Assembly: GCF_000385135.1 (NCBI RefSeq)
Contig: NZ_ARQM01000011.1
Location: 620,001 to 684,000 of the forward strand
Length of the DNA: 64,000 nucleotides
Source: Promicromonospora sukumoe 327MFSha3.1
GTDB lineage: Bacteria; Actinomycetota; Actinomycetes; Actinomycetales; Cellulomonadaceae
Direction of reading: 5' to 3'
Shown: positions 38,398 through 47,057 of the stretch, in pieces
How the letters are laid out: every line of letters starts with the position of its first letter
Position numbering within the stretch: the stretch's first letter is position 1
The notes under the pieces: model-generated
The model's database searches: none
What the model was told of the DNA's origin: nothing
The model's input: only the letters and a program-made list of their open reading frames with translations
Translations under genes and position numbers: made by a program

Positions 38398-38558
38398 AAT
38401 GAGTCGTTGTGCTTTGTCACGACGTCCTGCGACGGCACCGAGCCCACTCGAGTGCCGACGACCGGCCCGGACGTCATTCTGACCCCCGCGCACAACGACC
38501 TGACTCATCGGGCGCCGCTTCTCGCCCGACGACACCGCAAACGAAAAGGTTACGAACC

Positions 38559-39008
38559 GTGCGTACGTACACCCCCAAGCCCGGCGACGTCCAGCGCGAC
38601 TGGTACGTCGTCGACGCGACCGACGTCGTCCTGGGCCGCCTGGCAAGCCAGGTCGCAACCCTGCTGCGCGGGAAGCACAAGCCGACCTTCGCCCCGCACG
38701 TCGACGGCGGTGACTTCGTCATCGTCATCAACGCGGACAAGGTCGCGCTGAGCGGCAACAAGCGCGAGACCAAGCTGGCTTACCGCCACTCGGGCTACCC
38801 GGGCGGTCTCACGGCCACCCCGTACGGCGAGCTCCTGGACACCAAGCCGGAGCGCGCCATCGAGAAGGCCGTGCGCGGCATGATCCCCAAGACCTCGCTC
38901 GGTCGGACGCAGATGACCCACCTGAAGGTCTACGCAGGCTCTGAGCACCCGCACACGGCGCAGCAGGCCAAGCCGTTCGAGATCACCCAGGTTTCGCAGC
39001 AGGCCTGA
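38559..39008 (+). CDS. rplM: 50S ribosomal protein L13
   Basis: 149 residues from GTG 38559 ([19 protein letters not shown]) with AAAAGG upstream; the longer open frame lies in the leader. L13 is an early 50S assembly protein. The blocks [19 protein letters not shown] and HSGYPGGL are typical. It forms an operon with rpsI 43 bp downstream. Confidence 0.97.
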   Translation: MRTYTPKPGDVQRDWYVVDATDVVLGRLASQVATLLRGKHKPTFAPHVDGGDFVIVINADKVALSGNKRETKLAYRHSGYPGGLTATPYGELLDTKPERAIEKAVRGMIPKTSLGRTQMTHLKVYAGSEHPHTAQQAKPFEITQVSQQA

Positions 39009-39051
39009 GGCCGCTGCCGGATCGCAACGCGAAGGACGCGAGGACATCACA

Positions 39052-39537
39052 GTGGCCGAGACCACCGTCGAATTCGAGCAGGGCGCCGAGGCGCCCAGCA
39101 ACTACACCACCGAGACTTCCGCGCCGGCGACGCGCGGTTCGTCCATCACCGCCCCGGGCCAGGCCCTCGGGCGCCGCAAGGAGGCCGTGGCGCGCGTGCG
39201 CCTCGTCCCCGGCACCGGCACCTGGAAGATCAACGGCCGCACCCTCGAGGACTACTTCCCGAACAAGGTGCACCAGCAGCTGGTCAACTCGCCGCTGAAC
39301 CTGGTCGAGGTCGAGGGCCGCTTCGACGTCATCGCCCGCATCACGGGTGGCGGCACGTCGGGTCAGGCCGGTGCGCTGCGCCTGGGCATCGCCCGTGCGC
39401 TGAACGCCATCGACGAGGACGCGAACCGCGCCGAGCTCAAGAAGGCCGGCTTCCTCACGCGTGACGACCGCAAGGTCGAGCGCAAGAAGGCCGGTCTCAA
39501 GAAGGCCCGCAAGGCTCCGCAGTACTCCAAGCGCTGA
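39052..39537 (+). CDS. rpsI: 30S ribosomal protein S9
   Basis: 161 residues from GTG 39052. The first 35 residues are a variable Ala/Thr/Glu-rich extension, then comes [17 protein letters not shown]. The C-terminus ends in the conserved YSKR, whose last arginine contacts P-site tRNA. A terminator follows. Confidence 0.97.
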   Translation: MAETTVEFEQGAEAPSNYTTETSAPATRGSSITAPGQALGRRKEAVARVRLVPGTGTWKINGRTLEDYFPNKVHQQLVNSPLNLVEVEGRFDVIARITGGGTSGQAGALRLGIARALNAIDEDANRAELKKAGFLTRDDRKVERKKAGLKKARKAPQYSKR

Positions 39538-39553
39538 TCAGAGCGCTTGGCCG

Positions 39554-39596
39554 GGTGGCCCCGCCGGACAGTGTCGAACTGTTCAGCGGGGCCACC
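39554..39596 (+). terminator. Terminator after rpsI
   Basis: The 11-bp outer arms GGTGGCCCCGC (39554-39564) and GCGGGGCCACC (39586-39596) enclose a GGACAGT/ACTGTTC hairpin. A short T run follows at 39600. Confidence 0.8.
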
Positions 39597-39680
39597 TGCA
39601 TTTGCAGGGGCCAGAGAGCGGAACCGGCACCCGCCGGCGCCCACTACGGTGGGATCGGGAACGAGCTGAGGAGAACGTGC

Positions 39681-41045
39681 ATGGGCAGGCTGTTCGGCAC
39701 CGACGGAGTTCGGGGCCTCGCCAACAAGGACATCACCGCGGAGCTGGCGCTGGAGCTGGGCGCCGCCGCGGCCCGGGTCCTGACCGCGCAGGGTGAGCTG
39801 CTGGGCCCGCGACCGCGGGCCGTCGTCGGGCGGGACACGCGGGCGTCCGGGGAGTTCCTGGCCGGGGCGGTCGCCGCCGGTCTGGCCTCCGCGGGCGTGG
39901 ACGTGGTGATGCTGAACGTGCTGCCGACGCCGGCGCTGGCGTACCTGGTGACGGAGCTGGAGGCCGACCTCGGCGTCATGGTCTCCGCCTCGCACAACCC
40001 GATGCCGGACAACGGCATCAAGTTCTTCGCCCGGGGCGGGCTCAAGCTCGACGACGCCGTCGAGGACGCGATCCAGGCGACGCTCGGGGACGACTGGGAG
40101 CGCCCGACGGGCGCCGACGTCGGCCGCATCCGCACCGACGGCCAGGCGGCCGCCGAGCGCTACGTGCGGCACCTGACCGACAGCGTCGGCACCACCCCGG
40201 ACCACCGGCCGCTCGAGGGCCTGCGCATCGCGCTGGACTGCGCGAACGGCGCGGCGAGCGAGGTCGGCCCGGAGGCGCTGCGCGCCGCGGGCGCGGACGT
40301 CGTGGTGATGAACGCCAGCCCCGACGGCCGGAACATCAACGAGAAGTGCGGCTCGACGCACCCGGAGCAGCTCCAGGCCGTCGTCGTGGCCTCGGAGGCC
40401 GACTTCGGCGTCGCGTTCGACGGCGACGCCGACCGCTGCCTCGCCGTCGACCACACCGGCAAGATCGTGGACGGCGACCAGATCCTCGGCATCCTGGCCA
40501 CCGCGCTCAAGGAGGAGGGCCGCCTGCCGGGCGACACCCTCGTGGTCACGGTGATGAGCAACCTCGGACTCATCCTGGCGATGCGGGAGCGGGGCATCAC
40601 GACGGTGCAGACCGCCGTCGGCGACCGGTACGTGCTGGAGGAGATGCGCGCCAAGGGCTACGGCCTGGGCGGCGAGCAGTCCGGCCACATCATCCTGGCC
40701 GAGCACGCCACCACCGGCGACGGCGTCCTGTCGGCGCTCCACCTCGCTGCCCGGGTCAAGGCCTCGGGCAAGCGCCTGGGTGATCTTGCGGGTGAGATCG
40801 AGCGCCTGCCGCAGACGCTCGTCAACGTCCGCGGCGTGGACAAGTCGCGTGCCGGTACGGACGAGGGCGTGCAGTCCGCGGTGGCCGACGCGACCGCGCG
40901 GCTCGGCGACACCGGCCGGGTGCTCCTGCGGCAGTCCGGTACGGAACCGCTGGTCCGCGTCATGGTCGAGGCCCCGGCGCAGGACGAGGCGGACAAGGTG
41001 GCCGAGGACCTCGCCGCCGTCGTGCGGGAGCGGCTCGCGCTCTGA
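39681..41045 (+). CDS. glmM: Phosphoglucosamine mutase
   Basis: 454 residues from ATG 39681, GAGGAGA 6 nt upstream. It converts glucosamine-6-phosphate to glucosamine-1-phosphate for UDP-GlcNAc and peptidoglycan. The phosphoserine is S104 ([12 protein letters not shown]), the magnesium loop is D247-D249-D251 (DGDADR), and the phosphate-binding C-terminus is [17 protein letters not shown] box at 39645 may give it its own promoter after the rpsI terminator. glmS, the preceding step of the pathway, lies 2 kb downstream. Confidence 0.97.
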   Translation: MGRLFGTDGVRGLANKDITAELALELGAAAARVLTAQGELLGPRPRAVVGRDTRASGEFLAGAVAAGLASAGVDVVMLNVLPTPALAYLVTELEADLGVMVSASHNPMPDNGIKFFARGGLKLDDAVEDAIQATLGDDWERPTGADVGRIRTDGQAAAERYVRHLTDSVGTTPDHRPLEGLRIALDCANGAASEVGPEALRAAGADVVVMNASPDGRNINEKCGSTHPEQLQAVVVASEADFGVAFDGDADRCLAVDHTGKIVDGDQILGILATALKEEGRLPGDTLVVTVMSNLGLILAMRERGITTVQTAVGDRYVLEEMRAKGYGLGGEQSGHIILAEHATTGDGVLSALHLAARVKASGKRLGDLAGEIERLPQTLVNVRGVDKSRAGTDEGVQSAVADATARLGDTGRVLLRQSGTEPLVRVMVEAPAQDEADKVAEDLAAVVRERLAL

Positions 41046-41085
41046 CGTGAACGGCCCGTGAAACCTTGGGAAGCGGGGTTGTCCC

Positions 41086-41119
41086 AGGGGGTCCCCTGAT
41101 GCGTTTCAGGGGGCCCCCT
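41086..41119 (+). terminator. Terminator after glmM
   Basis: A 13-bp stem (41086-41098 with 41107-41119, one T-G pair) and an 8-nt loop. A TACTCT -10 candidate for the next gene follows at 41124-41129. Confidence 0.7.
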
Positions 41120-41174
41120 TGCGTACTCTGGCAGTAGGCACTATGAGGTGCCCCTCTACGCCCCCTGGGCGCCG

Positions 41175-41193
41175 CCCTGAGCTTGTCGAAGGG
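41175..41193. repeat. Short palindromic repeat CCCTGAGCTTGTCGAAGGG
   Basis: A 19-bp imperfect palindrome in the leader of the DedA gene. From general familiarity this sequence recurs in many unrelated high-GC genomes. Its centre resembles the core of the repeat at 37727. Confidence 0.6.
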
Positions 41194-41223
41194 TGGTGCC
41201 CGGCCGAGACTTCCCGAGGTCCC

Positions 41224-41973
41224 GTGCTCGAACTCATCTCCACCGTCCTGAGCGCCACCGAGGCCTGGATCCTCGCGATGGCCGCCTCACCGTGGATCTA
41301 CCCGGCCATGTTCGCCTTCGCGACGATCGACGGGTTCTTCCCGCCGCTGCCGAGCGAGTCCGTGGTCATCACGCTCACCGTGTCGGCGCACAGCACCGGC
41401 ACGCCCTGGATGTGGCTGGTGCTGATCGCGGCGGCGGCCGGTGCCTGGGTGGGGGACCAGATCGCCTACCAGATCGGCAAGATGATCGGCACGGACCGCG
41501 TTCCGTTCCTGCGCTCGGCCCGGGGCCGCCGGGCCGTGGACTGGGCGGAGCGGGCGCTGACCCGCCGCGGCGCGTCCTTCATCCTCGCGGCGCGCTACGT
41601 GCCGATCGGCCGCGTGGCCGTGAACATGACGGCGGGCGCCGTCGGCTACCCGCGGCGCCGGTTCATGTTCATCGCCGCGATCGCGGCGGTCATGTGGGCC
41701 CTGTACTCCGCGGGCATCGGCCTGGTCGCGGCCCAGTGGCTCGGGCACGAGCCGCTGCTGGCGATCGTGATCGGCGTCGTCCTGGGCGTCGCGATGGGCT
41801 TCATCGTGGACAAGGTCGTGGGCTGGTTCTCCCACCGGCACCTCGACGAGGACGCGGACGGCGAGGCCGGCCCGGACGGCGAGAAGGTCGCCGTCCCGGC
41901 GGGCGCCACGGAGATGGTCCGCGAGTACGTCCACCGGGTCGACGACGCGGACAGGTCCGCGAACGAGCGCTGA
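41224..41973 (+). CDS. DedA family membrane protein
   Basis: 249 residues from GTG 41224, with GAGG just upstream. An upstream ATG at 41143 would add 27 residues encoded across the palindromic repeat and is unlikely. It has four or five membrane segments. The family signatures are FFPPLPSESVVI near the N-terminus and GRVAVNMTAGAVGYPRRRF later. DedA proteins act in membrane homeostasis and lipid-carrier flipping; the substrate here is unknown. The C-terminus is an acidic tail. Confidence 0.88.
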   Translation: MLELISTVLSATEAWILAMAASPWIYPAMFAFATIDGFFPPLPSESVVITLTVSAHSTGTPWMWLVLIAAAAGAWVGDQIAYQIGKMIGTDRVPFLRSARGRRAVDWAERALTRRGASFILAARYVPIGRVAVNMTAGAVGYPRRRFMFIAAIAAVMWALYSAGIGLVAAQWLGHEPLLAIVIGVVLGVAMGFIVDKVVGWFSHRHLDEDADGEAGPDGEKVAVPAGATEMVREYVHRVDDADRSANER

Positions 41974-41977
41974 CCCG

Positions 41978-42973
41978 CTAGAGCTTGCGCAGCCGGACCC
42001 GCTGCACCGCGTGGTCCGAGCCCTTGGTCAGCACCAGCGTGGCGCGGCCGCGCGTCGGCAGGATGTTCTTCTCCAGGTTCGGCGCGTTGATGGACTCCCA
42101 GATCGAGAGCGCCTTGTCCGTGGCCTCCTGGTCGGAGAGCGACGCGTACCGCTTGAAGTAGGAGTCCGGCTTGGTGAACGCCGTGCGGCGCAGCTCCAGG
42201 AACCGTTCCACGTACCACTGCCGGATGTTCCGGGTGCGGGCGTCCACGTAGATCGAGAAGTCGAAGAAGTCGCTCACCGCGACGGTCGACTCGTCGACGG
42301 AGGACGGCCGCGCCGGCTGCAGCACGTTCAGGCCCTCGACGATGAGCACGTCGGGCTTGCGGACGACGACCTCCAGCTCGGGCACGATGTCGTAGATCAC
42401 GTGCGAGTACACCGGCGCGCGCACCTCGGTCTGCCCCGCCTTGATGCGGGACAGGAACCGGATGAGGGCCCGCCGGTCGTACGACTCCGGGAAGCCCTTG
42501 CGCTCCATCAGGCCGCGCCGTTCGAGCTCCGCGTTCGGGTACAGGAACCCGTCGGTCGTGATGAGCTCGACGCGCGGCGTCTCGGGCCAGCGGGCGAGCA
42601 TCTCGCGCAGCACGCGCGCCGTCGTCGACTTGCCGACGGCCACCGAGCCGGCCACGCCGATCACGTAGGGGGTGCGGGGCGGGTCCTCGTGCAGAAAGGT
42701 CGAGGTCGCGTCGTGCAGGCCGCCGGTGGCCTGCACGTAGAGGTTGAGCAGTCGCGACAGAGGGCGGTAGATCGCGTCGACCTCGGCGAGGTCGATCGGG
42801 TCACCGAGTCCGCGCAGGCGCTCGACGTCGTCGTCGGTCAGCGGCAGCGGGGTGGACGCCGACAGGCGGCTCCAGGCCGCCCTGTCGAGATCCACGTAGG
42901 GCGAGGACGGGGCGAGGGCGAGCAGGTGCTCCCCGAGGTCCGTCGTCGAGAACTGTGAAACCACCTGCAGCAT
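41978..42973 (-). CDS. coaA: Type I pantothenate kinase
   Basis: 331 residues. It phosphorylates pantothenate, the first step to coenzyme A. The P-loop GSVAVGKS is at residues 109-116, followed by [10 protein letters not shown] and [19 protein letters not shown] and [11 protein letters not shown] are also family features. It is convergent with the DedA gene (4 bp apart) and divergent from glmS. Confidence 0.96.
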   Translation of the reverse strand: MLQVVSQFSTTDLGEHLLALAPSSPYVDLDRAAWSRLSASTPLPLTDDDVERLRGLGDPIDLAEVDAIYRPLSRLLNLYVQATGGLHDATSTFLHEDPPRTPYVIGVAGSVAVGKSTTARVLREMLARWPETPRVELITTDGFLYPNAELERRGLMERKGFPESYDRRALIRFLSRIKAGQTEVRAPVYSHVIYDIVPELEVVVRKPDVLIVEGLNVLQPARPSSVDESTVAVSDFFDFSIYVDARTRNIRQWYVERFLELRRTAFTKPDSYFKRYASLSDQEATDKALSIWESINAPNLEKNILPTRGRATLVLTKGSDHAVQRVRLRKL

Positions 42974-43092
42974 TGTGCCCCACCCGCGGCACGGATCGGC
43001 GTCGTCCGAGGCCGGAGGGGTCCTGGAGGTGATGCCGAGGGTGAGATACGGGCCCTGTGAGCCCAGTCATGGGGGCGCACCCGAACGCTCGT

Positions 43093-43098
43093 TAGACT
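43093..43098 (+). promoter_or_regulatory. -10 box for leaderless glmS
   Basis: TAGACT lies 7 nt before the ATG, predicting a transcript that begins at or next to the start codon. Confidence 0.6.
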
Positions 43099-43105
43099 CG
43101 CCCGC

Positions 43106-45007
43106 ATGTGTGGGATCGTCGGTTACACCGGAACTGCTGCGTCTATCGCGGACGGCATCGCCTCGGGCGCCGCCTCGCCGTCTGGCACGCCCCTTGACGT
43201 GGCCATCGAGGGGCTGCGCCGCCTCGAGTACCGCGGCTACGACTCGGCGGGCGTGGCGCTCGTCGCGCCCGGCCTGGACGGGGTCGCGTGGGCCAAGAAG
43301 TCGGGCAAGCTCGCCAACCTGATCGAGGTGCTCGACCAGGACCCGCTCCCGGAGGCGACCGCCGCGATCGGCCACACCCGCTGGGCGACGCACGGCGGCC
43401 CCACCGACGCGAACGCCCACCCGCACCTGGCCGACGGCGACCGCCTTGCCGTCATCCACAACGGCATCGTCGAGAACTTCGCGCAGCTCAAGGCCGAGCT
43501 GCTGGCCGACGGCGTGGTGTTCCGCTCCGAGACCGACACCGAGGTGGCCGCCCACCTCGTGGCCAAGGCGTACCGCGAGACGGGCGACCTGACCGCCGCC
43601 ATGACCGCCGCCGCCGGCCGCCTGGAAGGCACCTTCACGCTGCTCGCCGTGCACGCCGACGCCCCCGAGACCGTGGTGGGCGCCCGCCACGACTCCCCGC
43701 TGGTGGTGGGGCTCGGCGAGGGCGAGAACTTCCTGGGCTCCGACGTCGCCGCGTTCATCGCGCACACCAAGGAGGCCCTGGAGCTCGGCCAGGACCAGGT
43801 CGTCACCATCACGCCCACGTCGGTCTCGGTGACGGACTTCGACGGCAAGCCCGCCGAGGCCAAGCGCTACACCGTGGACTGGGACGCCGCTGCCGCCGAG
43901 AAGGGCGGCTTCGACTCCTTCATGGACAAGGAGATCCACGACCAGCCGCAGGCCGTGGCCGACACGCTGCTCGGCCGGACCGACGCCGCGGGCGCGCTCG
44001 TGCTGGACGACCTGCGCATCGACGAGTCGATCCTGCGCGCGGTGAACAAGATCATCGTGATCGCGTGCGGTACCGCCGCCTACTCCGGGCACGTGGCGAA
44101 GTACGCGATCGAGCACTGGTGCCGCATCCCCGTCGAGGTCGAGCTGGCGCACGAGTTCCGGTACCGCGACCCGATCGTCGACGAGCGCACCCTGGTGGTC
44201 GCCGTGACGCAGTCCGGCGAGACCATGGACACCCTGATGGCCGTGCGGCACGCGCGCGAGCAGGGCGCCAAGGTGATCTCGATCGTGAACACCCACGGCT
44301 CCACGATCCCGCGCGAGTCCGACGCCGTGCTCTACACGCACGCCGGCCCCGAGATCGCCGTCGCCTCCACCAAGGCGTTCCTGGCGCAGATCACCGCCGC
44401 CTACGTGCTGGGCCTGTACCTCGCCCAGCTCCGCGGCAACAAGTTCCCCGACGAGATCGCAACGCTGCTCGACGAGCTGCGGGCCATGCCGCGCAAGATC
44501 CAGACCGTCATCGAGCGCGGCGAGTACGTGCGCGCGACCGCCCGGTCCATGGAGAAGTCGGACAAGGTGCTGTTCCTGGGGCGGCACGTCGGCTTCCCGG
44601 TGGCCCTGGAGGGTGCGCTCAAGCTCAAGGAGCTCGCGTACATCCACGCCGAGGGCTTCGCCGCCGGCGAGCTCAAGCACGGCCCGATCGCGCTGATCGA
44701 CGAGGGCCAGCCCGTGTTCGTCGTGGTGCCCTCGCCGCGCGGGCGCGACTCCCTGCACTCGAAGGTCATCTCCAACATCCAGGAGATCCGGGCGCGCGGC
44801 GCCCGCACCCTCGTGATCGCGGAGGACGGCGACGACGAGGTGCGCAAGTACGCCGACGAGATCTTCTGGATCCCGCAGGCGCCCACGCTGCTCCAGCCGC
44901 TGCTGGCCGTGGTGCCGCTGCAGATCTTCGCGATGGCGCTCGCCACCGCGAAGGGCCTGGACGTGGACCAGCCGCGCAACCTCGCCAAGTCGGTCACGGT
45001 CGAGTAA
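43106..45007 (+). CDS. glmS: Glutamine-fructose-6-phosphate aminotransferase
   Basis: 633 residues starting MCGIVGYTG; the Cys after Met is the glutaminase nucleophile. The order is class II glutaminase domain (about 2-230), then two SIS sugar-isomerase domains (CGTAAYSGHVAKYAIE, TQSGETMDTLM; second from about 480), ending AKSVTVE. It makes glucosamine-6-phosphate. An insertion of about 15 residues (IADGIASGAASPSGT) follows the nucleophile loop. There is no leader, so the glmS ribozyme of Bacillus is absent. Confidence 0.97.
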   Translation: MCGIVGYTGTAASIADGIASGAASPSGTPLDVAIEGLRRLEYRGYDSAGVALVAPGLDGVAWAKKSGKLANLIEVLDQDPLPEATAAIGHTRWATHGGPTDANAHPHLADGDRLAVIHNGIVENFAQLKAELLADGVVFRSETDTEVAAHLVAKAYRETGDLTAAMTAAAGRLEGTFTLLAVHADAPETVVGARHDSPLVVGLGEGENFLGSDVAAFIAHTKEALELGQDQVVTITPTSVSVTDFDGKPAEAKRYTVDWDAAAAEKGGFDSFMDKEIHDQPQAVADTLLGRTDAAGALVLDDLRIDESILRAVNKIIVIACGTAAYSGHVAKYAIEHWCRIPVEVELAHEFRYRDPIVDERTLVVAVTQSGETMDTLMAVRHAREQGAKVISIVNTHGSTIPRESDAVLYTHAGPEIAVASTKAFLAQITAAYVLGLYLAQLRGNKFPDEIATLLDELRAMPRKIQTVIERGEYVRATARSMEKSDKVLFLGRHVGFPVALEGALKLKELAYIHAEGFAAGELKHGPIALIDEGQPVFVVVPSPRGRDSLHSKVISNIQEIRARGARTLVIAEDGDDEVRKYADEIFWIPQAPTLLQPLLAVVPLQIFAMALATAKGLDVDQPRNLAKSVTVE

Positions 45008-45040
45008 GGACGCCGGCCCGGCTGTGGCACGCTCGTCGGC

Positions 45041-45439
45041 GTGGAACTTCAGAAGCTCTCCGACGAGGTCGAGATCATCAGCCGGGCCTACGCCCGCATC
45101 CACGGGCTGGAACGCACCGACGACTGGCTCCTGCTCAAGCTCCACGAGGAGATCGGGGAGCTCACCCAGGCGTTCCTCAACCTTTCCGGCCGCTCGCGCG
45201 ACCGGGGCCTGACCGACGACGAGGTGCGGGACGCGTTCCGGGGCGAGGTCGCGGACGCCCTGGGGCAGCTGCTGCTCGTGGCCCGGCGGTTCGACGTGGA
45301 CCTGGCCGAGGAGCTGGACCGCAAGTGGTTCCGCTGGCAGCACCTGGTCCGGCCGGAGGACACGGCGGGGATCCGGGACGCTGGTACTGATGCCGGGGGT
45401 GCCGGTGTCGCTGGTCCCGGTGTCGGTGGTCCCGTCTAG
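45041..45439 (+). CDS. MazG-like nucleotide pyrophosphohydrolase
   Basis: 132 residues from GTG 45041. The all-alpha NTP-PPase metal motif is present: EEIGE, followed by EVADALGQLL. Such enzymes hydrolyse non-canonical or excess NTPs. The last 30 residues are a Gly/Ala/Val repeat-like tail. A CACGCT box 7 nt before the GTG (A2 and T6 conserved) suggests another leaderless gene. Substrate unknown. Confidence 0.8.
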   Translation: MELQKLSDEVEIISRAYARIHGLERTDDWLLLKLHEEIGELTQAFLNLSGRSRDRGLTDDEVRDAFRGEVADALGQLLLVARRFDVDLAEELDRKWFRWQHLVRPEDTAGIRDAGTDAGGAGVAGPGVGGPV

Positions 45440-45486
45440 GGTCTGATCCGGGCGGGCCGCCGTGGCCTCCCAGGAGAGGAGCGCCG

Positions 45487-46317
45487 GTGGCGTACGTAGA
45501 GGTCGACGGGGTCCAGGTGCACTACGTGGAGCACGGGCCGCCGTCCGGCGGCGGGGTGCGTACGGCGGTGCTGGTCCACGGGTTCCCGGTGGACCACCGG
45601 CTCATGACCGGCGCGTTCGAGCCGGTCTTCGCGGGGCGTGCGGGCTGGCGTCGCGTGTACGTGGACCTGCCGGGAATGGGCCGCACGACGGCGCCCGCCG
45701 TGGCGAGCACCGACGACGTCTTCCGGATCCTGCGCGGCGCCGTCCGGGCCCTGGTGCCCGACGGCGGCTACGTGGTGGTCGGGCAGTCGTACGGCGGGTA
45801 TCTCGCGCGGGGGCTGGCCGCCGCCGACCCCGACCGCGTGGCCGGAATGGCCGCCGTCGTGACGGTGGTCGACCCGCGCCACGAGCTGCGGCACGTCCCG
45901 GAGCGCCAGGTGCTGGTGCGGGAGCCCGCGCTGCTGACCCGGGTGGGCGCCGAGGCGCTCGACGCGGAGGAGGTGCTGGTGGTGCAGACCGAGGAGACCT
46001 GGGAGCGGGCGCGCCGGGACGTCGACCCGGGGCTCGCCGCCGCCGACCCCGAGGCGGTCGCGCGGATCCAGGCGAGCTACTCCGGGACGTTCCCCGTGGA
46101 ACCGGCGTCGTTCGACAAGCCGGTCCTGATCCTCGTGGGCCGCCAGGACTCGACGACGGGCTACCGCGACGCATGGGACCTGGTGGAGCGTTACCCGCGG
46201 GCGACCTTCGCCGTGCTGGACCGCGCGGGACACGCCCTGGACATCGAGCAGCGCGGACTGTTCGAGGCGCTCGTGGGGGAGTGGCTGGACCGCGTCGAGG
46301 AGGCGACCCCGGCCTGA
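45487..46317 (+). CDS. Alpha/beta hydrolase
   Basis: 276 residues from GTG 45487 with GGAGAGGAG upstream. The oxyanion region HGFPVDHR, nucleophile elbow GQSYGG (Ser), acid near VGRQDSTTG and the catalytic His in AGHALDIEQ give a complete triad. It is cytoplasmic (no signal peptide). The substrate cannot be read from the sequence. Confidence 0.88.
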   Translation: MAYVEVDGVQVHYVEHGPPSGGGVRTAVLVHGFPVDHRLMTGAFEPVFAGRAGWRRVYVDLPGMGRTTAPAVASTDDVFRILRGAVRALVPDGGYVVVGQSYGGYLARGLAAADPDRVAGMAAVVTVVDPRHELRHVPERQVLVREPALLTRVGAEALDAEEVLVVQTEETWERARRDVDPGLAAADPEAVARIQASYSGTFPVEPASFDKPVLILVGRQDSTTGYRDAWDLVERYPRATFAVLDRAGHALDIEQRGLFEALVGEWLDRVEEATPA

Positions 46318-46342
46318 GCCGGGGCGCCTCGGGCGACGGCGA

Positions 46343-46453
46343 TCAGCTCGACACCGCGACGAACACCAGCAGCGTGACGATCGCGGCGATCACGACGCCG
46401 AAGACGGCGACCATGATCACGGGGAAGGGGAGCTTGTCGTCGTCCTCCGGCAT
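46343..46453 (-). CDS. 36-residue single-pass membrane peptide
   Basis: The minus-strand ATG at 46453 opens a 36-codon frame, MPEDDDKLPFPVIMVAVFG followed by a hydrophobic run ending FVAVSS. An AGGAGG site stands 5 nt before the ATG. One membrane helix (about residues 11-33) follows an acidic N-terminus. It is antisense to nothing and fills the gap between the hydrolase and acpS. No family recognised; coding potential rests on the strong ribosome site and clean topology. Confidence 0.7.
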   Translation of the reverse strand: MPEDDDKLPFPVIMVAVFGVVIAAIVTLLVFVAVSS

Positions 46454-46471
46454 GGCAACCTCCTACGCGCG

Positions 46472-46511
46472 AAAGGTGGCGACCTGCCGGTACGGAGCAG
46501 GTGCCACCTTT
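46472..46511. repeat. Long inverted repeat between the membrane peptide gene and acpS
   Basis: The arms AAAGGTGGC-G-ACCTGC (46472-46487) and GCAGGT-GCCACCTTT (46497-46511) pair with one bulged base. It could be a leader hairpin of the minus-strand peptide gene or a terminator for the plus strand (TTTACCTTT follows). Confidence 0.55.
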
Positions 46512-46639
46512 ACCTTTGCATTACGAGGGTATGGTGCCTCAAAACGGGCATCCCTCGCAAGACCCCGGTGTGAAGCGGCTGACCTGCGGTTTTGTCCGCA
46601 CGGAGCGCTCCGGGGCCGGGGCGCGGCGGGCGCGGGATC

Positions 46640-46645
46640 TAGGCT
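46640..46645 (+). promoter_or_regulatory. -10 box for leaderless acpS
   Basis: TAGGCT is followed by exactly 6 nt and then the ATG at 46652. Confidence 0.6.
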
Positions 46646-46651
46646 GTGCCC

Positions 46652-47002
46652 ATGATCATCGGCACCGGCATCGACGTGGTCGACGTGGACCGGTTCATGG
46701 AGACCCTCGACCGCACGCCCCGGCTGCGGGAAAAGCTGTTCACCGAGGCCGAGCGGGAGCTGCCGGCGGCGTCCCTGGCCGCCCGGTTCGCCGCGAAGGA
46801 GGCCATCGCCAAGTCGCTCGGCGCCCCGGGCAACCTGCGGTGGCACGACGTCACGGTGCACCGCACGGTGGGCGGCCCGCCCCGGATCGACGCGAGCGGC
46901 ACCGTCGCCGCCCGCGCCGCCGAGCTCGGGGTGCGCACGTGGCACATCACGATCTCGCACGACGCCGGGATCGCGTCGGCGATGGTCATCGCTGAGGGCT
47001 GA
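46652..47002 (+). CDS. acpS: Holo-[acyl-carrier-protein] synthase
   Basis: 116 residues starting [15 protein letters not shown]. It transfers 4'-phosphopantetheine from CoA to acyl carrier proteins. The metal ligands are D8 (GIDVV) and E50 ([11 protein letters not shown]), and [15 protein letters not shown] is the C-terminal block. A GTG two codons earlier touches the -10 box and is excluded. It is convergent with the LLM gene. Confidence 0.95.
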   Translation: MIIGTGIDVVDVDRFMETLDRTPRLREKLFTEAERELPAASLAARFAAKEAIAKSLGAPGNLRWHDVTVHRTVGGPPRIDASGTVAARAAELGVRTWHITISHDAGIASAMVIAEG

Positions 47003-47006
47003 TCCT

Positions 47007-47052
47007 GCTGTCAGACCCACAGTTCACCCGGGTGATCCGTGGGTCTGACAGC
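47007..47052. terminator. Bidirectional hairpin between acpS and the LLM gene (repeat copy B)
   Basis: The outer arms GCTGTCAGACCCAC (47007-47020) and its complement (47039-47052) pair perfectly, with a short inner stem. It matches copy A at 35954 in sequence, structure and convergent setting. Confidence 0.75.
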
Positions 47053-47057
47053 TTGGG

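Noticed and set aside
43020-43105. glmS ribozyme upstream of glmS
   Set aside because: The gap is short and the -10 box predicts no leader; no ribozyme core is visible.
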